From assembly GCF_051020765.1 (NCBI RefSeq), contig NC_134933.1, positions 11,753,461 to 11,817,460 of the forward strand: a stretch of DNA of 64,000 nucleotides. Reading direction: 5' to 3'. The DNA comes from Lasioglossum baleicum (lineage: Eukaryota; Arthropoda; Insecta; Hymenoptera; Halictidae). The position numbers and the translations under genes are program-made. This document shows positions 11,351 to 23,700 of the stretch, in pieces (position 1 is the first letter of the stretch; the number at the start of each line of letters is the position of its first letter). The notes beneath the pieces are model-generated. The model saw only the letters and a program-made list of their open reading frames with translations, made no database searches and had not been told where the DNA came from.

Positions 11351-11642
11351 ATAATAAAACTTAAAATATAGAAATATGAAAATATTAAAATATGAGAATA
11401 TTAAAATATAGAAAAATTTTTTTTTAAATATAAAAATATGAACATATATTATTAGAATATGAAAATATTAAAATATATATGAATATGAACATATAGGAAC
11501 ATGAAGATATAGAAAAATTAAAATATAGAAATATTAACATATAGGAACATGAAAATATAGAAATATGAACATATAGAAATATGAAAATATATAAAAATTA
11601 AAATATAGAAATATGAACATGAAAATATAGAAATATTATTTT
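11351..11642. repeat. Low-complexity AAATATAGAAATATGAA tract
   Basis: About 290 bp built from degenerate ATATAGAAATATGAAAAT-like words. Base use is almost only A and T with periodic G. Likely slippage-derived. Confidence 0.85.
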
Positions 11643-12504
11643 GAAAAGTTAGAACAATTGGTCTGCTATGTAGCGTAAAAAATTTTTTTAAAAATGCGTG
11701 CCGAGTTTAACCTAGCGAGCGAGAAACAGACGTGTGCGGTCTTATGCGCACAGCATTGTTTTTATATCGTAAATGAAATACAGTTATCGATGCAGAAAAA
11801 TCGTGTAAATTGGGTTCATTATCGGATAGTCTGCACGTCGAACTTCTCCGACTTCTTAATCATACTGTCAGTTAGAAATTCATTAACGAACGAGTGGTTC
11901 GAGCGTGAAGAATTCGCGCGAAATAAGTAAACGGTGAATCTGAATGAAGAAAAACATCGGGAATCGGGTAACGATCGTAGCTCGCGGTACTTCGTAGTAT
12001 AGTAACCTTTTGAAATCGTACAGTTCGGCTTCGTCATCGTGGCGAGATCCGAGGTTGCGCGAGCTCTGTGCCGTAGTAAGTCAAATCAGATCTAAAAGGC
12101 TACGCCGAGAGCTGGGCGAATTCTAAACAAACGCGTATCAATCACGCGCGGCAGATTTCTATGAGACTTTTTGCATGCAGGTTTCGTTCTCCTTTTGTTA
12201 CGCTCAAACACCACGGCACGTTTCCGCGCACGTGTACAAGAAACTCGTCAAGGATAACAGCTACGGAATCATAACCACTAGCGAATCATGTCGGTAAAGA
12301 AGAAACTGTTGTTTCGAGGATAGCAACTCGATTTTATCCGCGTATGTATTCGGAATTGTTCTGAATGAATACGCGGGTTTCTAGTTTTCCAAAGAAATTT
12401 TTTTTTACGTACAAAAATATACAGTGTCCTAAAAATGTAGTAACTTCTTCATTTGCGAAAATGTTTTCCGCTGCTTCGTTGAGGTGTAAATATTAAATAA
12501 AAAG
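11643..12504. other. Non-coding stretch without recognised features
   Basis: Frames at 11694-11930 (plus) and 11819-12037 (minus) overlap antisense and carry no domain. A Tc1-like word TATACAGTGTCC lies near 12418 without a partner. Ends directly at the hAT-type element at 12505. Confidence 0.4.
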
Positions 12505-13062
12505 CAGAGGTGGGCATTATTTGGCGAAACAAATATTTCAAATACTATTTAACATTTTAGATTATACTTAGATTAAAGAAAATAGTATTTTAAATAAGAT
12601 ATACAATTTTGAAAATAAAATATTTCCATTTTAACAAGCTGAATCTCGAAATAAAATATTTCTATTTCAACAATTTGATCCACAAAATAAAATATTTCTA
12701 GTTTAACAACCAAAAACACGAAATAAAACATTTTACTTTTTACATCGTTATAATACTCTGAAAAACCGCATAAACATACAGTTTATCTTATCGTTAAGAA
12801 ACGATGTACACTCATAAATGTATTTAATTCGAACCATTACTTTCAGCAATATTTAAAATTAAAATTGAAAATAAAAACAAAAAATACAAATATTTTCAAT
12901 ATTCTTATATTTCTCTATACTATATATTACATTATATTATATATCTCTATACTATTTTACATACAAATAGAATATTTTATTTTCAAAGTTGTACACATAC
13001 TTCAAAAAATAAATAGGATTATTTACTATTTACTATTTAAAATACTATTTTCCCCAGCTCTG
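12505..13062. mobile_element. hAT-type MITE, 558 bp, AT-rich, with perfect 8-bp target duplication
   Basis: Left end CAGAGGTGGGCATTATTTGG, right end TTTTCCCCAGCTCTG, imperfect inverses. The 8-mer ATAAAAAG is present on both sides (12497-12504 and 13063-13070). The interior repeats short AAATAAAATATTT words and ends with ATTTAAAATACTATTTT, the inverse of a similar block near the left end. The 71-codon frame inside (12865-13080) is AT-driven and not a transposase. Confidence 0.9.
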
Positions 13063-13067
13063 ATAAA

Positions 13068-13310
13068 AAGAATAAAATGAATATCTTATATAAATGAACA
13101 ACGGCAGGAAGGGGGAGGAACACGGTCCAAGATTGTTTGAAATAGTTTGCAAGTAAATAAAAAGAATAAAACGAGTATTATAGTATCTCTTACATAGATG
13201 AACGACGGCAGATTAATGTCTCGTGTAAGATGATTAACGGAAAAATTGAGTGGAGAGGGGAGTGGGGAGGAGGTACGGTCCAAGATGCATGTTTGAAATG
13301 TATAGCGGTC
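13068..13310 (+). repeat. Diverged tandem duplication
   Basis: AAAGAATAAAA-GA ... ATGAACAACGGCAG ... GG-GGAGGA-CACGGTCCAAGAT ... GTTTGAAAT occurs twice, from about 13068 and about 13158. The second copy contains an extra stretch of about 40 bp (ATTAATGTCTCGTGTAAGAT onward). The hAT-type element at 12505-13062 lies immediately before the first copy. Confidence 0.65.
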
Positions 13311-14299
13311 GAAGAATAATGGCGGACACAAGCAACAAAGGGCCAAGAGAGGAACGAACGTACGAATTACGAGCCGGGTCAATTATCCAGCCTGCACGAC
13401 CGTTAATCCAATTTACGAAATGGCCGGTCACGAGTGTACCACACGCGGCGCGTGCGACGAAAAGGAGTGTGTGCCGCGCGTTTAATCGTGGGTGGAGGAG
13501 GCCGAACGCGTTTAATGCATGTACTCGAGAAACGAGAGGGCGTACAAAGTTGCAAAACGCCCCGAGCCAATCATCGGGTCCTGTGTACGTCGCGTGCAAA
13601 AAAAATATCCTGCACCGGAGTCCTGCTCTTTCACCCGGAAGAAAATAAAACGAAAGAAGAAATATCGTGGTATCCTGTCAGAACACGGCACGAGAGGTCA
13701 TGCGGTGTTGCTTTCGGAAGATAAATAAAACATTAATCCTCCGAAATCATCATCATGGTACTTACAGTCTCGCGAATGTCTCCATACGCTTTAACACTGG
13801 GTTTGCGGGCCGCTAAACACGTGGCTGTAGTGGATTATTTTATATAAATAACAAGAATATGTTTAGTCAGTCTTTTAGCGGCTTTTAAATTGTTGTAATT
13901 ATACGACGAGTTGAAATGACTTGCTCCTGATTTGTTCTCTTAGAAATATTAAAATTATAAATATGTTTCTCGGAGAAATTTTTTTAGCAAGCTTCTCTAT
14001 TGAAGTACATATTTAAACAAAGGTCCAAAAATGGTGATATTTTAAAAATATGAAAACGACGACTGCATTGAAATTCGCCATTTCGGTTCTTTCTTGTACG
14101 TGTCATTGGAAGCTGTAATTAAACAGTTATTTAAATCCAATCTGACCCGAGCTGACTCTAATCGAACCCAAGTCTGACCTAATCTAACCTAAATTGAAAC
14201 CTAATTTTAACTCTAGACTCAAAACTGGTATTGTTGGAATCCACTCGACGGGTATTGTTAGAATCGACGGATGCGATCAGAAATCATTAATTAAGCGAA
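13311..14299. other. Non-coding stretch, GC-rich in its first third
   Basis: Five overlapping frames on both strands between 13234 and 13728 share the same GC-rich DNA. None has a recognisable domain, so I treat them as chance. A run of CTAACCTAA-like words at 14130-14200 is noted but is not a telomeric array. Confidence 0.45.
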
Positions 14300-14435
14300 T
14301 AGACTGCGGATTTTTATATGAAATAATAATTGTATGCATTAATTGGAAGACGCAGGAGCTACAGACATTCAGGTTTTGTTTAATAATTTAAGTTTAATAA
14401 TATTTTCGTGATAAATGCATGAAATTCGCAGTCTA
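14300..14435 (+). mobile_element. TAGACTGCGG-family MITE, 136 bp
   Basis: Left end TAGACTGCGGATTTTTATATG, right end AAATGCATGAAATTCGCAGTCTA. Shorter than the 200-bp form because of internal loss. No target duplication is retained. Confidence 0.75.
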
Positions 14436-15654
14436 ATTTATTGATTTGCTTCTACAAAATCGGTCTTTCCTGATAAATGATAATGAGCAGGATATTTCCT
14501 TCAACACTGTCGCGATTTTTTGCTTCGAATGTTTACCGACACAGACTCGCTACAGCAAACATTAATTTCGCTCGGCACGTTATCGACGATAAGCGTTTAA
14601 GCAAGGAAGGATACTGGATCCAGAGATTTTTAATTTCATGGGGAATAGCCGAGGGCGTAATCTCACCTACCGTTTTATCTGTCCCGTATACATGTATTTG
14701 AGCAACCATGAAAGATTAGATAAGGAATATGATACCGCGTTGTCGAGATTTATATCGATACTACTGAAACTATATTTACACCATTTCGACCGAGATCGCT
14801 CTATGAAAATATGTATAAAACACAGTGAAGGGTTACTCCGATTTTTAACGAGCTAGAAAAAGGAAATTCAAACCGTTCACTTTATCCCGATCGAAATTTC
14901 TTCGTCTTCACAACGGGAGATTAAAAATTTTGAAACAACTAAGATTAAATATATCGTAACAGAATTTCATGTCGGAATCCATTCAGGCATAGTTCTATTT
15001 GCGATCATAAATTATTTCTTGGAAAATGTTCGACGCGATTCGCAAAGGAATTCATTGTAATATAAATACGACTTACGTTTTCAGAATTGACCCAGTCGGA
15101 AGTCCGCAGTTTCGTACTCCAAATTCACAGTAAACCGCATTCTCACCAAAACTGAACGTAGATATACACTTTTTTCAAAACTATTCTCGACACGTGAATG
15201 ACAGCCGTAATACACAGTATGCGAGATATAACGACGACACTTCCGAAGAAAACTCGAAAAATCGACAAAATAAATATAAATTAATGTTGAAGCAAGTTTG
15301 AGACGACGGTGATATTGATTTCTCTCGAGAAAGAATTACGAAACACTCGATTAGATCTTTCAGTGTCACTCGAAAGTGATGGAGCACGAGATCATCGCCG
15401 CGGCGCAACTTCTCCGACAAGAGACGGACGATGACTGAGGATTTAATTATTTCGTATTTCAGAGATCCCCCACTCGCCGGATTACGACTGCGCAGTGACC
15501 GTGTCTCTTAGTTTCTTCCAGCAGCAACGTGCATTCACTAAACGGCTTCGATATCTCCGCAACCTTCGATTATATTCGCGATTTTCCTTACATTCACTTC
15601 GAAAATTTGCATTGCAACACATATGCCTCGATACGCGCTGAGATTTTCCGTACG
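14436..15654. other. Non-coding stretch without recognised features
   Basis: Short frames (14477-14701, 14638-14856, 15181-15420, 15529-15786) without domains. Nothing repeated was noticed until the pogo-end fragment at 15655. Confidence 0.45.
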
Positions 15655-15700
15655 GTAGACCGTAAATTATCCGAACCTCGATTATCCGAACCAGCGAATA
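15655..15700 (+). mobile_element. Fragment of a pogo/Tigger-type terminal repeat
   Basis: ACGGTAGACC ... TTATCCGAACCTCGATTATC resembles the ends of the element at 56622-57328 (CAGTAGAACCTCGATTATCC). Two ATTATCCGAACC words follow each other. No second end was found. Confidence 0.5.
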
Positions 15701-15954
15701 TTTGCACGTGGAATAGTCTAGATATTAGTTACTATCCCGAAAAAGTAACGTTCAACATTAAGGTAACTCAACATTTAAATAAATAATTAAATATAGTACT
15801 CTGTTAGAACAACATTCTCTTTCTCTAGAATATTTTCTCTGGCTCGAGTTTTTAAATTTACTTTCCGATAGAGTGGCGCACTTCATTTCAACGAGTCACA
15901 AACATGCAACTTTGCATGCATGCTTCACAATCACGTCATCATGACTTGAACGAT

Positions 15955-16563
15955 GTTCATTAAAGAATTCCTCGAATTTTCGAAAACTGCTAACCGCTTA
16001 TTAGTGTTCTGACAATTACACTGCAAACTCATGCTGGAACATTGAGAAACGCTATTTAATTACCAGATTACATTCTGTCAGAAGAAAATTTTCTTCCTTT
16101 TCCGGTTGTCATAGAATTACTACTGAAAATAAGAAATTGCATGAGCACCTACGATTTATATGGAACAAAACAATTCATTAACAACGAGATTCTAGATATT
16201 GGGACACGCTACGACATCGAGCAAATTCGAGCGGTGTTCATTAAAGAATTCCTCGAATTTTCGAAAACTGCTAACCGTTTATTAGTGTTCTGACAATAAT
16301 ACTGCAAACTCACACTGGAACATTGAAACGCTATTTATTGAAAGAGGGAAAATACAAGTTCTTAACAGATTACATTCTGTCAGAAGAAAACTTTCATAGA
16401 ATTGCTACTGAAAATAAGAAATTGCACGGTCACCTACAATTTATATGGAACAAAGCAATTCATTAACAATAAGATTCTAGATACATATTGGGACACGTTA
16501 TACATATTAAGAATTATTGAAGCGACCCCACAGTGCGCCGGTCGACGTGACATCGAGCAAATT
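15955..16563 (+). repeat. Tandem duplication, period about 281 bp
   Basis: GTTCATTAAAGAATTCCTCG starts at 15955 and again at 16236. Both copies continue through CTGCTAACCG-TTATTAGTG, ATTACATTCTGTCAGAAGA, GAAAATAAGAAATTGCA and ATTCATTAACAA to GGGACACG. GACATCGAGCAAATT closes unit 1 (16213) and recurs after unit 2 (16549), so unit 2 is about 50 bp longer. A stretch of one reading frame is open in both units (LYGTKQFINN in both), but neither is a complete gene. Confidence 0.85.
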
Positions 16564-16564
16564 G

Positions 16565-18436
16565 CTCGGGAAACGAAAAGAAACGGCGAGGAAAGAAGGA
16601 AAAATGTCGGGTCAACGTTTCATAACGTGCGAACATTCGCTGGGTCGGATAGAACAACCGGTGCACCCATGTTGGGACATAAAGTGAAAAGTCCGGCTTG
16701 CGTTTCGTGCATGCATTTACACGTAATGCACGTGTTACACAGAAACTAGACACGCCGCAGAACAGATAGGGGTTGCCAAAGATCGTGCAAAACGATCTAC
16801 GAGGAGCGGAGTCGCACGATCGGCACCCGGACAATGTAATCGAGACGATAAACTCGATAACTTGTCATGAAAGTTTCGAGATCGATCCGTGATGCCGGTG
16901 AATGAATTAATTACAAGTAATTGCAAGCTACGTTCACGTAACGACCTGGCCGGCTGCGACGATCTTATCGGTGAAGTACGATCGATTCCTGATTGATCCA
17001 TGGATTTCTGACTACTTGTCCGACTTCAACCCCTTGTTTCGTTTCATTCTTTTTATTCTGAATGCTGAAGGGCGTGGCAAATGCGGACAGATTTATTTCA
17101 ACCAGTTGCTAAGTAGACAGTACATAGGCAGGATTTTTCTTTGTTGCAATTTATAGAGATCCTCGATTATTTCTAATTGCATGAGCACATCCTTTTTTAT
17201 TGTGAGATAAATTAATTTCATGATAGTATGTATCATTTTTTTAATTTAAAGAGAAATAAATTCTTCATGATACAAAGGAATCTTATTTTAATATTATAAT
17301 GTATTTTATCATTGCATTTATTATACATATACTTATTTTCTTTATTGTATTATATGTAGTATTATAAATACAGTATTCTATTTTATTATAACATGTACAA
17401 TGTAGACAATGCCAAATGGAATTTCTTTGACAGTTTCCTCGCTTCTCAAACTAAAGTCCTTCCGATACACCCCCGTCCAATTAACAAACGTAACATTTCC
17501 CACCCTTAACCATTCATGAAAAACGTGGTACAAATTCTGTATCCGGTAAAGTAAAGTTTAAGCCTTATTTTATTTATTGTATGATAGTATTATACATATA
17601 CAGTATTTTAGTTTATTATTTTTAAAAATGGATACGATTGCAAATACTTGTTGAAATCCTCGTAATTATAGAAAACTGCGAAAGCATGAATTACAGTTAC
17701 TTGATTCGTAACATTGATTCTGAACGTCTCGTGAAATGACAGAGCCGACACCGTTACATGTTTCGCTAACTCGCGCAAGAAATTAAAAACCAGTTATTTC
17801 CGCTGTTTCAATAATTCCGTACGCAAATTAGGCCACCCAGTATGTAAAACAGTAAGAAAGCCAGGTTAACGAAGGTTCGCGTACTGTTTCGACAGTTAGA
17901 ACTTCTACAGTGTAATATCGTTAATCGTAACGGTTAAAAATAATTAAATCGCATAGCCGATCGAGCAGGCAGAACGCGATCGAGTCTATGAGTTCGATAA
18001 ACCGTAATTAATGCGCGCGAATTGACTTCCGAGTGCGGAATCGAACGAACGAATCAAGAATGGACTGAATGTGGGTCGTCGAAATCTTTTTATTACTTTT
18101 TAGAACGTCGCGCCGCAACTGTTGCGTATACCGCATGCGCGGTGATCGGTCACGTGCTGCTCAGTTAATATAAACGTAATTATGCGAGCGGTGTATTGTC
18201 CAGTTTACTTTTGGGTCGTATGAACCGGAAGTCATAACCGACGCACGATCACGGAATTTCAACGAGTCGACCCGGTTCGTTCGGGTCACGTTCTAATCAA
18301 ATTTTGAAACACTATAGTTTTGTTTTTTATTATGCTTGTCCGAAAGCTCCATCGCTTTTTGTAATTTTATTTATGTTTGCGACTCGTGGTTGTTTTAATA
18401 TTGGTGCAGTATACTTGATCATTATTTTATGTTATA
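16565..18436. other. Non-coding stretch with a diverged AT-rich repeat pair
   Basis: GC-rich to about 17000, AT-rich at 17160-17650. TTTATTGTAT-ATAGTATTAT words followed by ACAGTATT occur near 17340 and again near 17573, a diverged pair about 233 bp apart. The frames 16402-16749, 16514-16834 and 16735-17001 overlap antisense without known domains. Confidence 0.45.
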
Positions 18437-18515
18437 ATTATGCTGCGAATCTTTATGCATTTATGCTTATGACAGTATTAAAAAAATTACGACAATATTC
18501 AAAAAAATGTTAAAA
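18437..18515 (+). mobile_element. Fragment of the TAGACTGCGG-family MITE
   Basis: Starts TTATGCTGCGAATCTTTATG and has TGCATTTATG next to it, matching the family's left end. The rest is diverged, and the right end is missing. Confidence 0.4.
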
Positions 18516-18639
18516 TACGAAGTTCGATATTGTTTAGTACAGTTTGTATTTATTTTTGATCTACAAAAAAAAAGACCGTCATCATTGAAATTGGAATTTT
18601 ATCTGATCCCGCTTTCTCAAAACTTGTCTACAAAAATTG

Positions 18640-18962
18640 CAAACTGATTTGATGCATTTATAACAAAAATGAGTAGGTGTCATTTAAAACAGTTAAATTA
18701 GTAAATTTATTATAAAATTTTAAATTGAGGGAAAATTTTAAATTAGAGTATAAATTAGTATATTTATTATAGAATTTAAGAGAAAGATTTAATATTAGAG
18801 TATAAACTAGTAAAATTAGTAAATTTATTATAAAATTGAAGGGAATTAGAAGAATTTAAACGTACTCTTGTATAATTGTGAAAAATAAATTTTCATTTCG
18901 CTACAGTTTGTAGCAATTCTGCTAAAAAAATGTTATCTTAGGTAAAGATCCACTGTCTATTC
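18640..18962 (+). mobile_element. TAGACTGCGG-family MITE, expanded copy
   Basis: Left part TGCATTTATAACAAAAATGA then GTAGGTGTCATTTAAAACAG, right part ATTTTCATTTCGCTACAGTT then GATCCACTGTCTA. This is the family in its second orientation. At about 320 bp it exceeds the usual 200 bp because AT-rich units are repeated inside it (18690-18850). Confidence 0.65.
18690..18850 (+). repeat. AT-rich internal tandem repeat
   Basis: Words like TAGTAAATTTATTATAAAAT and TTAGAGTATAAA recur three times with variation. The array lies inside the MITE copy at 18640-18962 and explains its extra length. Confidence 0.65.
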
Positions 18963-19742
18963 CTTATAACGTGTCTGCGAAGAAAAATGTTCTGTGTCAA
19001 TTACAGAATGCACGTAAAATTTTCATGTGCGGAAAATAATGTAACCAGGGTCGCCGGACGAGGGGGAAAGCTACCCTCTCTAATATGCTTGTGGAAGCGG
19101 CGCGGCGCGGCGGCGTTGCGATAAAATATATTCCCTTGGTAATAATTAGACACGACAAGGTTCGGAGGAAGCGACGTTCCTCAGGCACAATTGAGAGTGA
19201 GAAACGCGTGACATGACGCGGGTGAAAAAGAGAGGACTCGGATGAGAAATTGCGTACAGTGTGTACCGCGAAACAGGTACCGTTATTTGCATCGTGTCGG
19301 AAACGGTTTCACATTCCGCCACGATTGTATTTCATCGTCAGTTCATATTCGAATATTAAATTCTGATAATTAGTCCTGATACATACTAGTCGCCGGTGAA
19401 AACACAATGCGAGGACATCGGTATGTATTTCGCTTAACAACATGCTATTTTCATTGTCCCCCCAGCTAAGCTTCGGGAGGCCGCGCGCAGGTTGGTATGC
19501 AGTTTTCGTTACACGCGACGCTCGTTAAGCAAAACGCATGTCCCGATGCTCGCGACAACAATTAACGACGAGAAACACGCGACAACCCATCATGCTGGAA
19601 AAGAGAGACGGCGTAGGAAAATTGTAGACGAGCCATGACGGAGAGGAACGAGGTGAAAATGCTATCTGTCGTCATCACTCTGCGTACGAATTCCGCGCGA
19701 TTACGCGTTCGAACACTTTGGTACCTACGTGTCAATACGCTT
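18963..19742. other. Non-coding stretch without recognised features
   Basis: Contains a GC-rich patch (GGCGCGGCGCGGCGGCG near 19096). The frame 18997-19188 (minus) shows no domain. Nothing else seen. Confidence 0.45.
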
Positions 19743-19840
19743 CACAGAGAGGGCGCAATCCCGAAAACCTGGCAGAAACTTGAATTATGAAAATTCAAGA
19801 ATTCATGATTATTCATCAGTAAATTGTGGTTAAGAATCTG
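19743..19840 (+). repeat. Dispersed CCGAAAA-CCTGGC repeat, copy 1
   Basis: CCCGAAAACCTGGCAGAAAC then GAAAATTCAAGAATTCATGA and GTTAAGAATCTG. Matches 41780-41886 along its length and 28261-28305 over its first part. All three copies are on the plus strand. Family unknown. Confidence 0.65.
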
Positions 19841-20169
19841 CTTCTGTGAAACAATTTGAACATTATTGAAACATTACAAACTTCTATATGTATATACAAT
19901 TTCAAAAAAATATTAAGACAAATTCAACTACCTAATACATATGTGTATTAAGACCTTCAGCCCATAAATAACGCTAAAATAATTTTTGCCGACTTTTCCA
20001 GTCAAATGCCCCACTGTGAACCTCCAGGAATATTTTGAAAACATAATTAATTTTGTATCTGTATTCATATCTTGTGGCTATTTAGATATAAGTACTACAT
20101 ATTTATACAGAATAGTCTATCTAAGTCTACTCAGTTGTGTTTACATTTTGCGTTTGTTTTGCTTCTAGC

Positions 20170-20293
20170 CAGAGTTGGGCAAAAATTTTATGTAAATAAA
20201 AATTGCGAATATATAAAGTGGGGTTTTTCCAAGCGAGTTTTAAATCTACTTTAATCGAAATTTTTATTTAAATAAAATTTTCGCCCAATTCTG
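20170..20293. mobile_element. hAT-type MITE, 124 bp, with perfect 8-bp target duplication
   Basis: Left end CAGAGTTGGGCAAAAATTTT, right end AAAATTTTCGCCCAATTCTG. The inverted repeats extend about 35 bp each. CTTCTAGC flanks both sides (20162-20169 and 20294-20301). It has the same ends as the 490-bp element at 2235-2724 and looks like a much smaller deletion derivative. Confidence 0.92.
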
Positions 20294-20362
20294 CTTCTAG
20301 CAAGTCACTCGGTTTGTGTTTGCGTTGGTATCAAAATTCATAAAGATCGTGTAGTTTTTGAA

Positions 20363-20459
20363 GTGAAAACTTCTTTAGGCGCACAGTATTCACAATTGCC
20401 GGGCAGTGAATGAATCCGGTCCATCACGCTCCGAGGTGAAACGCTATTCTGGTAAACTC
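20363..20459 (+). repeat. Dispersed AACTTCTTTAGGCGC repeat, copy 2
   Basis: The longest copy: GTGAAAACTTCTTTAGGCGC, then ATTGCCGGGCAGTGAATGAA, CCGGTCCATCACGC and CGAGGTGAAACGCTATTC. Conserved with 11242-11330 and 27279-27352. Confidence 0.75.
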
Positions 20460-21908
20460 CCCGAGTGCCGAGATGAAGTCTTCGTTTCCTTGATGTAGAT
20501 AGGACTTTATCATCTATTAATAAATTAATCTTGCATGTGTGTGTGTGTGTGTGATTTGAAGCGGTATTGATGTTCGACCGCAAAGAAATGAAAATCGAGC
20601 ACTGCGTTCTAATGGGTTAAGCGGCGCAGGGGAAACAAAATGAGACACGCGCTAGGCGGCTAGAACGAAAAAGAGTAACGGACCCATTGGTGCAATAGTA
20701 GAACAAGTATCTCGCGGTATGCTCGTAGACTACGCCGGTGAAAAGAGGTTATTAGATGCAGAACGTCGTGTCGTAATAAATGCCCGACGCATAAATACGG
20801 CGGGCAGCGACGCACAGTCACGTCGCGGAGGTCGTTTCCATGTCGTCTAAATTCCTGCGGCACGAGGAGGAATGCTCGAGCATTCGACGGTTGCACTTGA
20901 ATCAGGAAATTGTCGTTCCGAAAGCGTGGAATTCCGCCTACGAGGGAACAAGGAACGTTGCACTGTCATGTGGCTCACACGCGAAACTATTCCCGGGAAA
21001 ATGAATTGTATCTTCCAACACGATGTCCCGTTAACGACAACGTCTTTGTATCGATAGAGCGCAATGTTCTTGCGTGACACGTGCGCCATAGGCATCTCAT
21101 ATAGAACATAGAAACAGTAATAAACTCGATGATTTCTGTTATTCAATCGTTTCGGTCCCATTCGTTCTAGAAAACCTGAAACATTCTAGAGACAGAGAAG
21201 AGATTACAATAAATTTTTTATCGTGAAATCGTTTCGATTCTATCCGTTCTAGCAGAGTGGTTCCAGACAAGCTCAAACATTCTAAGCGCACGCAGAGGTA
21301 CCTTGGGGATATCGTGGGCTTCAACTATCATTTCAAGTGCAGAATTTTATGGCACAGGGAATGTACTTTCTGATAACCTTGAAATATGATAAGATAAAGT
21401 GCAGTCGCACAGCTGGTCAGCAGGTTTTGACACCTCCGTCTGTTCCCTGTGGGTGCATTACTGGATTATCATTTTCCGCGTTATCGAGCTATTCCGCGAA
21501 TTTTTTACGCATAAGTAAACTACACGAACAATCGGACATCTAATCGTGCGAGATGCTCGAGTCCATTACGTGGATGGAACGTACACGTTTTGTAATCTGT
21601 TTGAGGAAGTAAGAATGCTGTCAACTGACTTTTCCAGCCGGATGCGGTCTCAGGAATTTATACTATTCACTGTGTCATAAATTTTCTGTAGACTTTCAAT
21701 TCTATTCTATTCTATTTTAAGGAGAAAGAGTATAAAAATGCAACGGATATATTGTCTCTTTGTGATTGTTGCAATTTTATCAGATTATGGATGAATTAAA
21801 GTATTTCACAGGTTGGCTGCAACTAAAAACTGCGTTCCGCGTAGACAATTATTTGTTCCTCAAATTGTATTCACAATAAATACAGTATTCACACAAGGTG
21901 TAACAAAC
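20460..21908. other. Non-coding stretch with a weak promoter-like arrangement
   Basis: Holds a (TG)8 tract near 20536-20551. CATAAATA at 20790-20797 is followed about 25 bp later by an initiator-like ACAGTC (20814-20819), and a 54-codon frame opens at 20840 and closes at 21004. No known protein is recognised in it or in the overlapping frames 20660-21161. Treated as unproven. Confidence 0.35.
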
Positions 21909-22073
21909 TAGACTGGGGAGTTTTGTGCAAAATAAAAAATGTTCGCATTGATTGCAGGACACAGGAGCCAAATAAAAATGGTATTCTTCTTTTAGTTATC
22001 CTATCAAGCTGAAACTAATCCATTGACGTCCTCGAATATTTTTAACACAAATGCATAAAATCCGCACAGTTTA
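21909..22073 (+). mobile_element. TAGACTGCGG-family MITE, 165 bp
   Basis: Left end TAGACTGGGGAGTTTTGTGC, right end AAATGCATAAAATCCGCACA then GTTTA. The interior (TGTTCGCATTGATTGCAGGA, GGAGCCAAATAAAAATGGTA) is almost identical to 59722-59921. Flanks TAACAAAC and GTAATAAC fit an 8-bp duplication with small changes. Confidence 0.8.
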
Positions 22074-23385
22074 GTAATAACGCATTGAAGAAGCAATCAG
22101 AGATTACCGCGGAAGAAATTCGTCAACTCTATTCGTGTACCAATGGGAATCCTGTATACTGAATTACGCATGCGACTCCCGCGCAACGCATACACGTAAT
22201 TCTCAAGTTCGGAATCTCTCTATGATAATTACAGCATTACGTACGTAACACGTAACACGGTATCACGCTGCTGTAAAAAAGTAAAAGAAGCGTGAGAAGT
22301 TCGATTTTCGGTTTGCGAAACGGAAGACAATGCTGCATTGTCGAGCGCGCTGTTTCTCTCGCGTGCGGAACGTGATCGCGGTGGAACCGTTTTGGAACGC
22401 GTAAAAAATTCTTGTCACTATTCCGGCCGAATGTGCGATGTTTTGAGAAACGTTACGGTCGGACAACAATGGGACACGAGCGTTGCGTAACGCGACGGAG
22501 AACGGGTTATTTCGCCCTATTCCTCGAGATTCGTGACAATAGCACGTTGCGCCGACACCAGGTCACAGACGATGTCCTGTCTCATGAGCGCATGTACAAT
22601 GACGAACCGACGAGGAATTCCTCGAGGAGTAAATAGGCTTCCTGGCTCGCGAATCTCACGAGGTCTTCTGTTAACGAACACACGCTCCGCCCCCTTAGCC
22701 GAATATCCTCGCAACGAGACGATGTACACGGTGTGCGTGAAATTACCAAGCTCATTTTTTGATCAACCATTTGCACCCGACACTATTTTCACAATGGGAC
22801 GATCAAGCTAATTAGAAAATCATATTTTACATACATAATTATATTTTAGATTTTTCTATTCTCACTTATATAAAATTGAAACTACTGAAACAGCACTTGA
22901 GGTTTTAGCAATTTATTCAGCACAAACATATACTTAGTAATGTGGAAATTGTTTGCAAAAGCACATTTCATTTTAAAAAATTGAACGGTTCCTTCATTTT
23001 CTCAAGAAGAATGCAAACATACAATTTACATACACTATTGTATTGTCTACAAGGAACAATTTGTATTCTTTTCAAGTCTTTCCATGGAGTCAGCGTTCGT
23101 GAGGAAAACCCAAGTCACTGATTTCACGAATACCCTGTATACACGCCTGGTTTGTTTCGCAATGTTATGTGCAACTCATTCTTACATTCTGAATCGTATG
23201 CCCTGGCTTTTCATGATTTTTGTAAGAAGTTGGGAAGTTTGCATAATACACGCCTCTTTATGAAATGTTTACGACACTCTGCAGTAATAAGAACGTACGT
23301 ACTGACTTATCTAAACTTTATTTTTAAATATGTAGCAATATTTGATGGTACACAATTAATACACGAGTCCCAGGAACTATGAAGG
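22074..23385. other. Non-coding stretch, GC-rich at 22280-22740
   Basis: Overlapping antisense frames (22263-22469, 22412-22636, 22517-22729, 22533-22811, 22582-22776) occupy the GC-rich part and show no domain. The AT-rich part near 22960-23050 has faint similarity to the mariner-like remnant at 24530. Confidence 0.45.
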
Positions 23386-23700
23386 CAATCTAAAATATTG
23401 AAGACAATCTAATCTAAATTATTCCAAATATAATTTCAGTGATTCCAATATATTCCTTTATATGCATTGTCATAAGAGGAAAGAGCTAAATAAAAATTTA
23501 TTTGAAATGTTAATAATTTTAAAAATTTGTTATAAAGCCCAGTAATTATAAAGCCAATCTAAAATATTGGTCACTCCATCATTTGGTGTTACACGGTATT
23601 ACATTGAAATCAATTTGAAAAATAATTTCAGTAATTTTCATACATTTCTCATAAAAATATATTTGAAAAATGTTAATAGTTCAAAAATAATGAAATGTTA
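23386..23700 (+). repeat. Diverged tandem repeats
   Basis: CAATCTAAAATATTG, TAATTTCAGT-ATT and ATATTTGAAAAATGTTAATA words recur two or three times in the same order, roughly 170 bp apart. Units are strongly diverged. Confidence 0.5.

Noticed and set aside
14130..14200. Interstitial telomeric repeat (CCTAA)n
   Set aside because: CTAACCTAA-like words are irregular and interspersed with other sequence; no true pentamer array.
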